Shown one piece after another: positions 44,018 through 55,794 of a stretch of 64,000 bases of DNA (the stretch's first letter is position 1; each line of letters begins with the position of its first letter). The position numbers and the translations under genes are program-made. The DNA is from Costus lasius (lineage: Eukaryota > Streptophyta > Magnoliopsida > Zingiberales > Costaceae): positions 8,336,001-8,400,000 of the forward strand of contig CM050454.1 in NCBI GenBank assembly GCA_027563935.2, given 5' to 3'. Under the pieces are notes generated by a model that saw only the letters and a list, made by a program, of their open reading frames with translations, was not told where the DNA came from and ran no database searches.

Positions 44018-46297
44018 AACTTTTGGCATCCTCTGGTGGTGTGAGTGGATAGTTCATAGCACTGTGTGATTCAGTCCTTGTCCATTGTGTTGTGGCAGGT
44101 CTAGTGGTCTCGTCCTGCCAAGATAACATCTCCCCCTTGTTTGGTTCTTGACAACGCTTGGTTTGCTGGCGGCCTTTGTTTTTTTAGCAATAGTGCACCC
44201 TATGTTTCCCGACGTCCTTTCGTTCCTCCTTTCTCTCGTCCCCACTGGCGCGTAGGTGTATTGGTGCTGCTTGTGTACTTCCCTATTCTCCAGCTGCCTA
44301 TGTGGAGTAACATCTCTGTCATCTATTTTTGTGTGTATGCACCACTGCCTGCAAGTAGTGTTTTTGACTCTGTTTTTACGTGTGCTATTTGGCTGAGGTG
44401 AGAATAACCTCATATTCCGATCGCTCTCTTCCCCGGCTGAGGCCTCTGCTGCTGCTTTTGTTTGTTTGTGTGTCCCCTGCATGGGACTTGTTTTTATGTT
44501 GGGTCCTACGTGATTTTATTTAGGGTGTTTTCGGCCTACTTTTGTAAAATTTTTGTTATGCTTAATTCTAAGCATGACAATAGGGTTATACTATCTAGTT
44601 AGGTAGTACTAAAATTAACTTTCTCATTTAGAAAATAAATTATTTTATTTTTATTAATATTTTTCATTTGAATTTTTTTTCCCTAGAGATATTTCCTCAC
44701 TTATGCATGCCCTAGATACGATTTAAGTATAATCAGTTAGAGTTGGTTTGACTCAGATTTATATTAAATTAAATGTGCAACTTGATTCGCCTAACACCTA
44801 TTAAAGAGTATTTTCTACTAAAATTAGGTCATTAGGTGTATTATGAAAGCCAAATCTAGGAGTCACAAAAGTGCGGGCTGTAGTATATTTCTCCTTTCCA
44901 ACTTTAAGATAAATGTGATTGTTATTATAGTTAAAATATTTATAAAAAAATTTATTTTTTACATCTCATGAAATGAATAGTAATATGTTATAATTAAAAT
45001 TAGTGAATAATATGTCATTATGGGAATAATTGTTATTAAATTATAATTGCATAAAAAAATTAAAGGTTGATTTTGTGTAAATGAGAGAAATATGAATAAA
45101 AAGTGTAGAAAGCTTTTTTTATTGGGCTTATATGTTTGATTAGAGTAGTTTGGGCCTCTCCTAAGTGTTGTATTCTTTAGTAGGCTTTTGGAAAAGAGTC
45201 CAAGCCAGAGTAAACAATCCAAATTGGGCCAATTCAATAGCCCAATTGAGTTGTCCTTATTTGGTTGATCTTGTGTACCCAATTGAGTGGTACATGGAGC
45301 AGATTGGGCCATTTTAAGCGGAGAAACTATTTGGACCAGGCCAAGGTGGTTCTAGTTTTGATAATAGTCCATACTATAGCCCAATTCTAGGCTGGGTTCA
45401 ATGGTATGTACTTTGACCATTCTGGTCTGGTTTTGTTCTGGCTTAGTTCAAATTGGGCCTGGACAATTTAGGCCTTAATTCTTTTTGCCTATTTAGTCCT
45501 ATTTAAATTGGACTTTGATTATAAGGCTTATTAATTACGATAATTTCTTGGATGTCTTTCATTAGACCTTGTAAAAATTGACTCGACTTGACTCAGACAA
45601 GAAGTTAGGCGGGTTCGGGTCAGCCATAATCGTATTCGGGTCATAAACAGGTCAACCCGTTTATGACCCGAAAATAATTGGGTCGTGTCGGGTTGTAAAT
45701 GGGTTGACCCGCTTAACCTGATTACATTACATGTTTATATATAGGCTAGCCCAACTCCCATTGCTAGCTCATAAGCTCAAATCTATTCTAACCATTTATT
45801 AACCTAGATTTTGGCCTATCAATAAGCCCAAATTTTTATTAATTTTAATAGAATTTTTATTAATTTATTATTTATGTTTAAAATATAAATAAATTTTATA
45901 TTTAAAATATAAATAATAAATTTATAATCGGGTCGTGTTGGGTTAAGCAGATCGGGATAATAAATGATCTATTTAATAAACAAATTATTCGAGTCGTGTC
46001 GGGTTGGCCCGATTATATTCGGGTCATGTTCGGGTTGGCTTAATTGGGTCACGGATCACAGCTGACACGACCCGTTTATAACCCGCTAACCCGAATTGTC
46101 AAGTCTCTTTTTTATTAGGCTACGTTCAATAGGAACGAAAACAAAAGGATTTGTTTAGTAGGAAAGATAGAAAATAAAAAAAAAGTGGAGAGAAAAAGTA
46201 AGAGAAAGCTGTGTGTACAATCTTATATTTTCTAAGTTCACCCTACTCATTTGTCCCTCCTGTTGCCTCTCTCATGCTGCCTCTTACTCCTTGTGCC
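44018..46297. repeat. Segment X, copy 2, main part
   Basis: It is homologous to 27979-29574 and then directly to 34583-35250, which shows the empty site of the 5 kb gypsy insertion of copy 1 at about 45626. It ends at the target duplication GTGCC of the next copia element and continues for some 20 bases after that element (52933 on). No gene is supported. Confidence 0.75.
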
Positions 46298-46737
46298 TGT
46301 TAGTTCTTAATTTCGACATCATAAAGATAACTATCATGAATTGACATCATAAAAAATTCGGATCTTCGAATAAATAATCGTCACAATAAAACAGTAATAT
46401 AAATATGTACCTGATGCAGAAGACATCATGAACGATGAGAAAAAAAATACCAAAGGTTGAGGAACTTAGTTTCTCTCACTTGATCTCCGTTTCAATACAC
46501 GTCTCGATGGAAGAGACAACCTTCATGTATATATTGAGATAGAGAGAGGACCAAATTACCATATCCAGTTTCCTTATATGAAACGTCCATCAAGTTTCCA
46601 TTAATTGATTATTGATATGATTTGATTTTGATTCCACTATTAAGGATAGAATTTGTACCGAGAAGGAAGGTAAATATCAAACCATTAAATTTACCATTAA
46701 AGAAATATAGCCACTAATTTGGGCCATAATTTTTACA
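46298..46737 (-). repeat. Copia 2, 3' LTR
   Basis: On the + strand it runs from TGTTAGTTCTTAA to TTTTTACA. It is the same length as 52488-52927. The target duplication GTGCC lies directly before it. Confidence 0.93.
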
Positions 46738-46753
46738 TTCTCCCACTTGGCCC
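46738..46753 (-). other. Polypurine tract of copia 2
   Basis: On the minus strand, GGGCCAAGTGGGAGAA abuts the LTR. Copia 1 has AAGTGGGGGA at the same place. Confidence 0.8.
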
Positions 46754-47233
46754 AATATTCCAAAACTTAATTTAATAGTGAAAACATTAAGCGCGCATAA
46801 ATCAAAATCAAATCCTCATCATCAACATAATTTACCTCAACTTACTAAATTCACATAATGTGGGTTATGGCGGTTGTACACTGTAGCATCGCATACTTCC
46901 TTCCATATACCACTACATTAGTAATCTAATAAGTTAGATATCATAAGAGATATAAAATTCATAATGGTCCACATTAGTGTCTCATAGACATTTTATTTTC
47001 TTGTTCAATATCAATTAGGTGTACATAAACATAATGAATAAGAAAATTAACAATAAGATCAGAAACATATTATTGAGCTCAAGAGTGTTAAAGCATCATT
47101 ACAATCAATCATCATTACAACCAAGACCCATTCTTTGAACATGTTCTTTAAATGTCTTTGGTTGTAATCCATTAGTTAAAGGATCTGCAATCATAAGTTC
47201 TGTCTTAATGTGTTCAATACACACTCTTTGTTT

Positions 47234-50200
47234 CTAAACTTCTTCTTTCACAGCAAAATATTTCAACTCTATATGTTTTGCACCTCTAGAGTATTTATCA
47301 TTCTTGGAGAAGAAAATTGCTGCAGAATTATCACAATAAATTTTTAGTGGCTTAGAAATTGTATCAATAATCTCTAGCTCTGAAGTAAAGTTTCTCAGCC
47401 ATAATGCATGAATTGTAGCCTCAAAGCAAGCTACAAACTTTGCCTCCATAGTGGATGAAGCAATAACAGATTGTTTGGCACTTTTCCATGAAATTGCTCC
47501 TTCTGCTAGTAGGAACAAATAGCCAAACGTTGACTTTCTACTATCAATGCATCCAGCAAAGTCTGAATCCGAATATCCAATCACTTCTAATGGATTAGAT
47601 CTTCTATAAATGAGCATATAGTCTTTCGTTCCTTGAAGATATCTCATCACTTTCTTTGCAGCTTTCCAATGGTCAATACCAAGATTACTTTGATATCTCC
47701 CAAGTATTCCAGCTGCAAAGCTGATGTCTGGTCTTGTGCATGTTTGCAAATACATTAAACTACCAACAACCGAAGAATATGGAATAGATTCCATTTCCTT
47801 TCGTTCTATATCATTATTTGGACATTGCATAAGACTAAATTTATCTCCTTTCTGAATTGGAACAATTCATGGAGAACATTTATCCATATGAAATCTCTCA
47901 AGAATTTTCTCGATATAGTCTTTTTGAGACAATCCTACCAATCCTTGTGATCTATTCTAGAATATTAAAATTCTAATCACATAGGATGCCTCACCCATAT
48001 CTTTTATTTCAAAATTCTTAGAGAGAAAATCTTTAGTCTTATACAATAATCCTAAATCATTAGCAGCAAGCAAAATGTCATCAACATACAGAACTAAAAA
48101 TACAAACTTACTCCCACTAATCTTTCGATATATACACCGGGCAACAGTGTTTTCTTGAAAACCAAAAGATGTTATGGTATCATTAAACTTAATATACCAT
48201 TGTCGAGAAGCTTGTTTTAGTCCATATATTGATTTCTTAAGTTTACACACCATGTGACCTTTTCCTTCTATGGTAAAACCTTCAGGTTGATCCATGTAAA
48301 CTTCTTCTTTAAGATCCCCATTTAGAAATGCTATTTTCACATCCATTTGGTGTAACTCTAAATCAAACTGAGCTACAAGTGCCATAATTATTCTTAATGA
48401 GTCTTTCTTTGAGACAGGGGAAAATATCTCTACATAATCTATGTCATTCTTTTGAGTATAACCTTTGGCAACAAGTCTGACTTTATATCGTTCTATATTG
48501 CCATTCGAGTCATGTTTGGTCTTAAAGACCCATTTACATCCAACTCGTTTACAACCTTATGGCAAATCAACGAGATCCCAGACATTATTTTGTGACATTG
48601 AGTTTAACTCATCTTTCATGGCATTAATCCATTTATCAGACTCTTTACTTTCTATGGCTTGTGAAAATGAAACAGAATCTTTATAAATGCCACAATCAAA
48701 TTCTGACTCCTGCAAATAAATCACATAGTCATCAGGAATAGCCGACCTTCTTATTCTTGCAGGTTTATTTAAGGCTATCTCATGTGGTTTATTGATGTCA
48801 GTTGGATGTAAGTTAGTTACTTCATGAGGTGCTGCTTCATTCAAATGCTGTTCAACATCATTTTGTTCCTCCAATGTTGGGACAACATTTGATGTAGATA
48901 TGGATATTGGAACATTTATGGGAAATGGAACATCAACCCTAATTTCATTAATATCCATAATTTGTCTTTCAGCACTCCCACTAACTTCTCCATTTTCAAT
49001 AAATTTGGCATTAGCTGTTTCAACAATTCTTGAACTATGGTTTGGACAATAAAACCTATACCTTTTAGATTTCTCTGGGTAACCAATAAAGTAACCACTA
49101 ACAGTTCGAGAATCTAATTTTCTTTCATGTGGATTATAAACTCGTGCTTCCGCTGGGCATCCCCAAATATGAAGGTGCCTCATACTAGGTTTCCTACCAG
49201 TCCACAACTCAAAAGGAGTTTTAGGAACTGCCTTACTAGGAATCCTATTCAGCAAATACACAACAGTTTTAACTGCATGTATCCACAAGGTTTTGGGTAA
49301 TGAGGAATTACTCATCATACTCCTAACCATGTCCATTAAAGTTCTATTACGCCTTTCTGCAACACCATTTTGCTGAGGTGTTCCTGGCATAGTGTATTGA
49401 GCACATATTCCATGCTTTTCAAGAAGTTTAGCAAATGGACCAGGACATTATCCTGATTCATCATATTTACCATAATACTCACCACCTCTATCAGACCTAA
49501 TGATTTTCACTTTTTTATCTAGTTGCCTTTCAACCTCATTCATAAATACCTCAAGGGCATTTACAGCTTGAGATTTTTCATTAAGCAAATAGGCATATCC
49601 ATACCATAAAAAATCATCTATAAAGGTGATAAAGTATTTCTCTCCACTAAAGGATGGAGTATCAAAAGGTCCACATATATCAGTGTGTATAATTTCAAGG
49701 AGCTGAGTGCTTCTTATAGCCTTTTTCTTATTATGTTTGGTTTGCTTTCCCTTAATGCAATCCACACATATATCAAGATCAGTAAAATCTAAATTCGGAA
49801 GAATTTTATCTTTTACTAATATTTCTAATCTTTCTTTGGATACATGACCCAAACGCTTATGCCATAAGAAAGTAGAATTTTCTTTCACCATGCTACGTTT
49901 ACATCCAATAGAATGATTAACACAAAATAGAGATTCAGAAAAATTAACATCCAGTTTCAATTTATATAAATCATCAATAAGAATTCCAGAGCCAATATAG
50001 GAATCATGTTTAAATAAATTGAAACATCCATGTCCAAACTTAAAAACAAACCCACATTCATCAAGTTTTGAAACTGAAATTAAGTTTCTAAAAATTGAAG
50101 GTATATAGAGAGTTTGCGTTAGATCTAACTGATAGCCAGAATCTAACACTAATCTATAAGTCCCCATGCCTTCAATTGAGACCTTCTTTCGATTTCCCAT

Positions 50201-50337
50201 AAATAAGAAGTTCTCAGTTGAGTTTGTAGTTTGGATTGTAAAGAATCCCTGCATCATATTGGAAACATGAGTTGTAGCACTAGAATCAAGCCACCAAGAA
50301 TTAGAAGGAACTTCAGTTAAGTTTAGTTTAGAACATA
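47234..50337 (-). pseudogene. Copia 2 pol (protease, integrase, RT, RNase H), interrupted
   Basis: The protease has NSWWLDSSATTHVS (about 50262-50303), with Ser in place of the usual Gly after the catalytic Asp. The integrase (about 49740-49000) keeps the three acidic residues in [18 protein letters not shown] and GVAERRNR. One stop at 49446 falls between the second and third. The RT (48557-47957) keeps the LHQMDVKIAFLNGDL and YVDDILLAAN motifs but is broken by stops near 48557 and frame changes near 47950 and 47840. RNase H (to 47234) has YSDSDFAGC and the TMEAKFVAC segment. An active enzyme is unlikely. Confidence 0.92.
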
Positions 50338-50938
50338 CAAAAAGGTCAGAAGTACCTTTCTTTTCGAACCAAGCCTTGCGATTCAGACAATCTTTCTGAT
50401 AATGTCCCTCCTTTTTACAGAAGTGACATTTATCTGTCTTTTGTTCCTTCTTATTTGCATTAGCAACCTGTGATACTTTAGCATGTGCTTTGTTCTTAAA
50501 TTTCTTGGCCTTTGGCTTACTTGCTCCTTGACCCATAAGGTTAATTGAATGAACTCCTTGCTTCTTAAGTCTTGTTTCTTCTTGAGTAAGCATACTAGCG
50601 AATTCATTAACATTCCAGTTGTCCTTTATAGTGTTATAGTTAATTTGAAAAGACTCATACTCAGAAGGTAGCGAGTTCATAATGAACTGCACTAAAAAGG
50701 AGTCATCAACTGTCATACCCAGGGTCCTTAATTTTGCTGCAATATTTGTCATCTCTAGGACATGTTGCTGCATACTTCGCGACCCATCATACTTCATGGT
50801 CATGAGTTCAGCCATTAATGTTCCTGCAAGAGATTTATCCGCAGAACGGAAACGTTCTTCCACAAGCTTAAGATACTCTTTAGCAGTCTCAATTTGTGGA
50901 ATAGTAGTCTTAATGTTGTTAGCAGTCGTCATTCGCAT
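50338..50938 (-). CDS. Copia 2 gag (UBN2-type), open reading frame
   Basis: It is the first 200 or so codons of an unbroken 496-codon frame (50938-49448) that fuses gag, protease and the start of integrase. Gag-core text such as MKYDGSRSMQQHVLEM and FIMNSLPSEYESF identifies the UBN2/copia gag family. The zinc knuckle CHFCKKEGHYQKDC (CX2CX4HX4C) is at about residues 171-184. The annotated start may be internal: upstream codons in frame could belong to gag, but no better start is evident. It would package the element RNA into virus-like particles. This is one of few long intact frames in the window. Confidence 0.85.
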
Positions 50939-51486
50939 AAAGCTAAGACATAATCTGTTAGATCTTTCCCATGCTTTATAGGTTGACTTTTCTTACTCAC
51001 TACTCTTATCAGTAATGACAATAGGCTTTTCTTCTAATAGTGCTAAGTCAAGATCCAAAACACTTAAGTGAAAATTGACTTGTTCGTACCATTTAGAAAA
51101 GTTCAAAACATTAAACATAGTAACAGAAGAAGCATGTGAATGAAGAGAAATATTTGCACAAACATAAAATGCTCAATCAATTATGGATTCAGATATTTAT
51201 AACTTCAAAATATATTATAGGTTTCCTTTGGGTAAACACAACAATATATTTATCATCATTAAATGCTTTAAAACTTTTTATAATCACATAAGTATTGTCA
51301 AATATAATTAGCATCTTTGGATACATAATTATATTTAACAATTAACCATTAATTTTCTTAATTATATTTATTAGCCACATAATATTGATTTACCTTTGGG
51401 TAAAATTAAAATTCACACTAATAAATATATTTGCAATAATGGTTTATATAAATAAACCAAAACATTATTATCTTTAATAATAAATG

Positions 51487-51675
51487 GTCATTTTGGTGAC
51501 TAACATTTATTATTACAAGACATTAACATCATATTTTAATAATAAATGCTACTTTGATGATTAACATTTATTATTAAAAGATGTGCACATTAATATTTAA
51601 TAATAAATAATCACTTTGATGATTAATATTTATTATTAAAAGAATTTAATTTAATAGTTTAATCACTTTGGTGAT
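51487..51675 (-). promoter_or_regulatory. Leader hairpin repeats of copia 2 (four units)
   Basis: Four units lie at 51487-51500, 51548-51561, 51610-51623 and 51662-51675, spaced 61, 62 and 52 bases. On the sense (minus) strand the centre reads ATCACCAAAGTGAT or a variant, with CAAA in the loop. Three units are enclosed by TAATAAAT(G) and (C)ATTTATTA arms that pair. The inner stem changes from GTCAC/ATGAC to ATCAC/GTGAT while mostly keeping pairing. Confidence 0.65.
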
Positions 51676-52020
51676 AAAAACTATTATCCATAATTTTATT
51701 CACTGATGCGTGAATAATATAGATCTGTGACATAGATCTATATACATAAATACGTGAACAATAAATTATTCACGTGAACATTAATTTTCATTCACCGTAG
51801 AAAAGAATTCTACGTGAACAAACAAGTAATCATGCTTTGTCATCATATCTCAAGAAGTTGGTTATTCATTTTTATTAATTATTTTTTAATTTATAATTTA
51901 TATTATATATATATTATATATTATTTTATATTTATATTATTTTTTATTTTTTTATATTATTTATTATATTATTTATATTATTTTATATATATATATAATT
52001 TGTTTATATATTTATATATA

Positions 52021-52026
<6 letters not shown>

Positions 52027-52091
<65 letters not shown>
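52027..52091. repeat. (TA)n microsatellite in copia 2 leader
   Basis: It holds about 32 uninterrupted TA units within a wider AT-only stretch (about 51880-52100). Confidence 0.95.
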
Positions 52092-52095
<4 letters not shown>

Positions 52096-52472
52096 GTTAT
52101 ATATGTTTCCCTTTACAAAATTACCATAAAGCATTAAATCAAAACGTTAAAGCAATTCATACGTTTTGAATTTTGACATAAAAAAAGTTCTCTTTATTTA
52201 CTTGAATGCCATCAAGCGTTAAATCATTAAAATATTTCTTTCTTTTATCGTTGTGCCGAGAAACACAAACAGTAAAATCCTTAATAAAATTTGCATGCGA
52301 TAGGATTTAAGAGATATGATGCGTTAAACGTTAATAAAAAAATTTATAAACATGATGCAATCAAAATTTTTGCAATAACCTTAACGCATCCAATAAATCT
52401 CAAACACATGCGCAAGAATTTCTTAATTATCATAATAACTATTAAACAGACAGAATATTTATTCTACAATCA

Positions 52473-52485
52473 TGCTCTGATACCA
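52473..52485 (-). other. Copia 2 primer binding site (tRNA-Met)
   Basis: On the minus strand, TGGTATCAGAGCA lies two bases inside the 5' LTR. It is a perfect match to the usual copia site. Confidence 0.92.
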
Positions 52486-52487
52486 CA

Positions 52488-52927
52488 TGTTAGTTCTTAA
52501 TTTCGACATCATAAAGATAACTATCATGAATTGATATAATAAAAAATTTGGATATTCAAATAAATTATCGTCACAATAAAACAGTAATATAAATATGTAC
52601 CTGATGCGGAAGACATTATGAACGATGAGAAAAAAAATACCAAAGGTTAAGGAACTTGGTTTCTCTCACTTGATCTTCGTTTCAATACACGTCTCGATGG
52701 AAGAGACAACCTTCATGTATATATTGAGATAGAGAGAGGACCAAATTACCATATCCATTTTCCTTATATGAAACGTCCATCAAGTTTCCATTAATTGATT
52801 ATTGATACAATTTGATTTTGATTCCACTATTAAGGATAGAATTTGTACCGAGAAAGAAGGTAAATATCAAATCATTAAATTTACCATTAAAGAAATATAA
52901 CCACTAATTTGGGCCATAATTCTTACA
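52488..52927 (-). repeat. Copia 2, 5' LTR
   Basis: It is the same length as the 3' LTR (440 bases), TGTTAG...TTACA on the + strand, with scattered substitutions against it. The target duplication GTGCC follows. Confidence 0.93.
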
Positions 52928-53485
52928 GTGCCCTCTCCCACAACTTAATGCTCATCCTCACCTTCTAGTTCCCGTGCCCTCCCCCGTGCCCTCTTCCGCT
53001 TTCATGCGTCTCTCTTACTACCACCAACTCCCATCTACTTCCTCACTTCTTGCCCTCGCCCTAATCTCCATCTCTCATCCACTTCTTTATCTCTTGACCT
53101 TGCCTCTCGCTATTGCCTTCTCTTCTCACGATCGCCTTTTGCCACTATTGTCGTATCCTTTTGCCATCACAGTCACCATCACCATTTGTAGTCACTATTG
53201 CCATCCATCTGAAGCAGAGAGCTTCGGGAAGGTTTCGGGGATTGTTTTCTCGGTGAAGATCGTGGAGGCGGTCAGGACGAGCAGGCGTCAGAGACTGCAG
53301 AGGGGCTGGGCAGGGGAGGAAGAGATACCTTCGTTTCGCTACGATCGGAAACGATGCGTATCGGTGGTATATAAATGGACAGCTACGAAATGGTATGAAG
53401 CGGGGGCGACGCGTAGAGGTGGAGTTGTCAGGGTCTGGGGCGTGCAGACGTCTGAGACTGCAGTTAGGCTGGACCGGAAAACACC

Positions 53486-53930
53486 ACCGTCTCGATACGA
53501 TCAAAAGAACGAAACGTATCGAAGGTAAGTGGAGGAGAGTGGCGGCGCGTTGAGGGACAGTTGTCTGGGTTCAGCTGGGCGGGTCTGGGGGAAGATATCA
53601 CCGTCTTGATACGATCGGAAACGAAACGTATCGAAGGTAAGTGGAGGGGAGTAATGGGAAGGTGGTGGCGCGTCAGGGTGCAGTTGTCTGGGTTCTGGGC
53701 GTGAGGCTGCAGATGGGCGGGTCTGGGGAAAGATATCACCGTCTCGATACGATCGGAAACGAAACGTATCGAAGGTAAGTGGAGGAGAGTGATGGGGAGG
53801 TGGTGGCGCGTCTGGGTGCAGTTGTCTGGGTTCTGGGTGTGAGGCTGCAGATGGGCGGGTCTGGGGAAAGATATCACCGTCTCGATACGATCGGAAAACA
53901 CGAAACGTATCGAGGGTAAATAAAAGAGAC
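53486..53930. repeat. 138-base minisatellite
   Basis: ACCGTCTCGATACGATC begins units at 53486, 53600 (with T for C), 53738 and 53876. The last two spacings are exactly 138 bases and the first 114. A more diverged unit lies near 53320-53365. Each unit contains the inverted repeat CGATACG/CGTATCG, and three carry AAGGTAAGT. Because 138 is a multiple of three, a minus-strand frame (53464-53901) repeats a 46-residue unit. Confidence 0.9.
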
Positions 53931-54002
53931 AGTAATGGGGGGGGGGAGGTAGTGGCGCGTTGGCTGTAGGTACTCAGTCTCTTGGCGGAGGTCGCGGAGA
54001 AC

Positions 54003-54320
54003 AGCAGGGTGCAACCGTCTGTATCTACGGTAGATCGAGCAGGGGAAGGGATGCAGGATGGCTGTAGGTATTCGAATGCTTGATGGAGATAGCGGGTGCA
54101 GACGTCCGTAGCTATGGTGGAACGGGCTGGGGAAGGAGATGCGGGATTGCAGTAGGTATTCGACTGCTTGGGGTGATCACGGAGGGGAACAGCGGGTGCA
54201 GGTGTCCGTAGCTATGGTGGAACGGGCCGGGGAAGGAGATGCGGGTTGGCGGTAGGTTTTCGACTGCTTGGGGTGATCACGGAGGGGAACAGCGGGTGCA
54301 GGTGTCCGTAACTATGGTGC
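54003..54320. repeat. 100-base minisatellite
   Basis: Units begin with AGCGGGTGCA at 54091, 54191 and 54291, exactly 100 bases apart. An earlier variant starts at 54003. The units share GGGGAAGGAGATGCGGG and GCTTGGGGTGATCACGGA. The last is incomplete. Confidence 0.9.
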
Positions 54321-55400
54321 AGGTGAGGTGTTGCGGCGTAAGATGAAAGGGATTCTGGTATCTAGCTTCTCGGTGGGGGTCACGGAGAAGGGCAGAGGTT
54401 GCAGGCGTATGTCGCAGTGGTGCAGGTGGGGTGAGACGCTGGTATCAGATGCGGATATTTAGGGGAAAGGCGTCTGGGAGTCGACCTCTCTGGGAGGGCA
54501 GGGAGACGACCAGGAAGCATAGGCATCAGAGACTGTGGGTGGAGGGACAGGGGACGGGGAGACGCTACTGTTTCATTTGTATCGCAAAGAAGCCGTGGTG
54601 TCCAGGCGGTAAATCGAAGAACAGCGGAAAAACGAAACGGTAAAAGAAAACGTGGTGGCGTGTTAGGGGACGGCTTCAGGGGAGCAGGTCTCTCAATGAA
54701 GGTCACGGAGGAGACCTGGGTTAGTAGAGTGCTGTGGTAGCATGAGGTGGGAGCAGGGAAGGAGGCGATCGCATTCGTTGCAGGTAATAAAAGAAACAGG
54801 ATAACGAAACAGAGGAAAACGGATCAGAGAACACGGACGGAAAAACAACGTACGATGCAGCAATGAATCGAATCGGAGCAACAACAAACGCAGCAAGATA
54901 TACAGCGACTAAGAAAAGACACTCGGTTCTGTTACTCACCTTCAGTAGAAGGAGCCTCCGAGCTGCGATTGCCAAGAATCAGATCCGCCGACCATGCTGC
55001 ATATTCTCGTTGATTCCACACTGCCGGACCTCTAGCGCACAGACTCTTCGTTGTACAAGTCGAGACTTACAGGAGAACTATAGGGGGGAGGCGGAACCTC
55101 ATCCAGATCTGCCAGAGGGCAGTCTTGATGGGAGCAGAGCACCGGAGCTCCTTGCCTCAAACGAGAGCGTAGGAGACAAGGAGAGAGCGAACGCGAGACA
55201 GCTCTATGGGGAAGAGGAGCTCGTATCGCATCATGAGCTTTGCATCGGGAACAGGGGAAAGATATTACATCGTCGAACTTCCAGGCGGGGACGATTCACC
55301 CGTCGAACAACCATGAGAAAAGAAACAGAACTATTGCATTAAAGAAACTGGAGAAACAAGCATTACATTCATTCTGCCCTGCCTCGAGAGGGAGGGGCAT

Positions 55401-55409
55401 TATTTATAG
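55401..55409 (-). promoter_or_regulatory. TATA-like box, minus strand
   Basis: CTATAAATA on the minus strand is preceded by unique sequence and followed by AATGCCCCTCCC. It could be the core promoter of an LTR or of an unrecognised transcript. Confidence 0.3.
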
Positions 55410-55708
55410 GAAACTGAACGGAGCTGTTAACATACGTGAACGTTGCTAATCTTCAATTAGTTACGCCAAATATTCTTCCAGCTGTGTGTCGTTACGATCT
55501 TTGACGTGGAGGATTGTTCGAGAAGTGGGCCTGGACATTTCTTCCCGTGGCTGGTTTACAGATCCAGCCGTTTCGGAGGCCATCGAGTTCGTTTGGATCG
55601 GCGTGGGCTGGTGTTGCGGGCTGCATCACCATCACTATCACCATCGCCGTCCATCCCCTTCCTTATGGGATTCATATGTAAGATGTATTTACTGGTTTTG
55701 ATATGATA

Positions 55709-55709
<1 letters not shown>

Positions 55710-55790
<81 letters not shown>
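55710..55790. repeat. (AT)n microsatellite
   Basis: About 40 uninterrupted AT units follow the seed ATATGATATG. Confidence 0.97.

Positions 55791-55794
<4 letters not shown>

Larger units (their letters stand above)
46298..52927 (-). mobile_element. Ty1-copia LTR retrotransposon 2, near full length
   Basis: It has two 440-base LTRs and a perfect target duplication, GTGCC (46293-46297 and 52928-52932). Read on the minus strand the order is 5' LTR, tRNA-Met primer site, leader with hairpin repeats, gag, protease, integrase, RT, RNase H, polypurine tract and 3' LTR. Gag and most of pol are long open frames with a few stops and frameshifts, so it is younger than copia 1 but probably inactive. 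The two LTRs differ at a number of scattered positions. Confidence 0.95.
52928..55690. other. GC-rich region with minisatellites, origin unclear
   Basis: After a few bases of segment X, a pyrimidine-rich stretch (52950-53200) leads into G-rich tandem repeats (53220-54320) and then unique GC-rich sequence. ORFs occur on both strands (for example 52974-53528 + and 54380-54706 -), but none has a recognisable domain. On the minus strand a TATA-like box (55401-55409) is followed by CA-rich leader-like sequence and a GGTGAGTAA donor-like site at about 54933-54941. The whole may be an old minus-strand retroelement LTR and leader, or a repeat-rich non-coding gene. I cannot decide. Confidence 0.45.

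Noticed and set aside
51814..52137. 107-codon ORF of Tyr and Ile repeats
   Set aside because: It is a translation of the (TA)n tract.
53486..54320. Regularly spaced repeats that could suggest a CRISPR array
   Set aside because: The repeats are head-to-tail minisatellites without unique spacers, and the DNA is plant nuclear.
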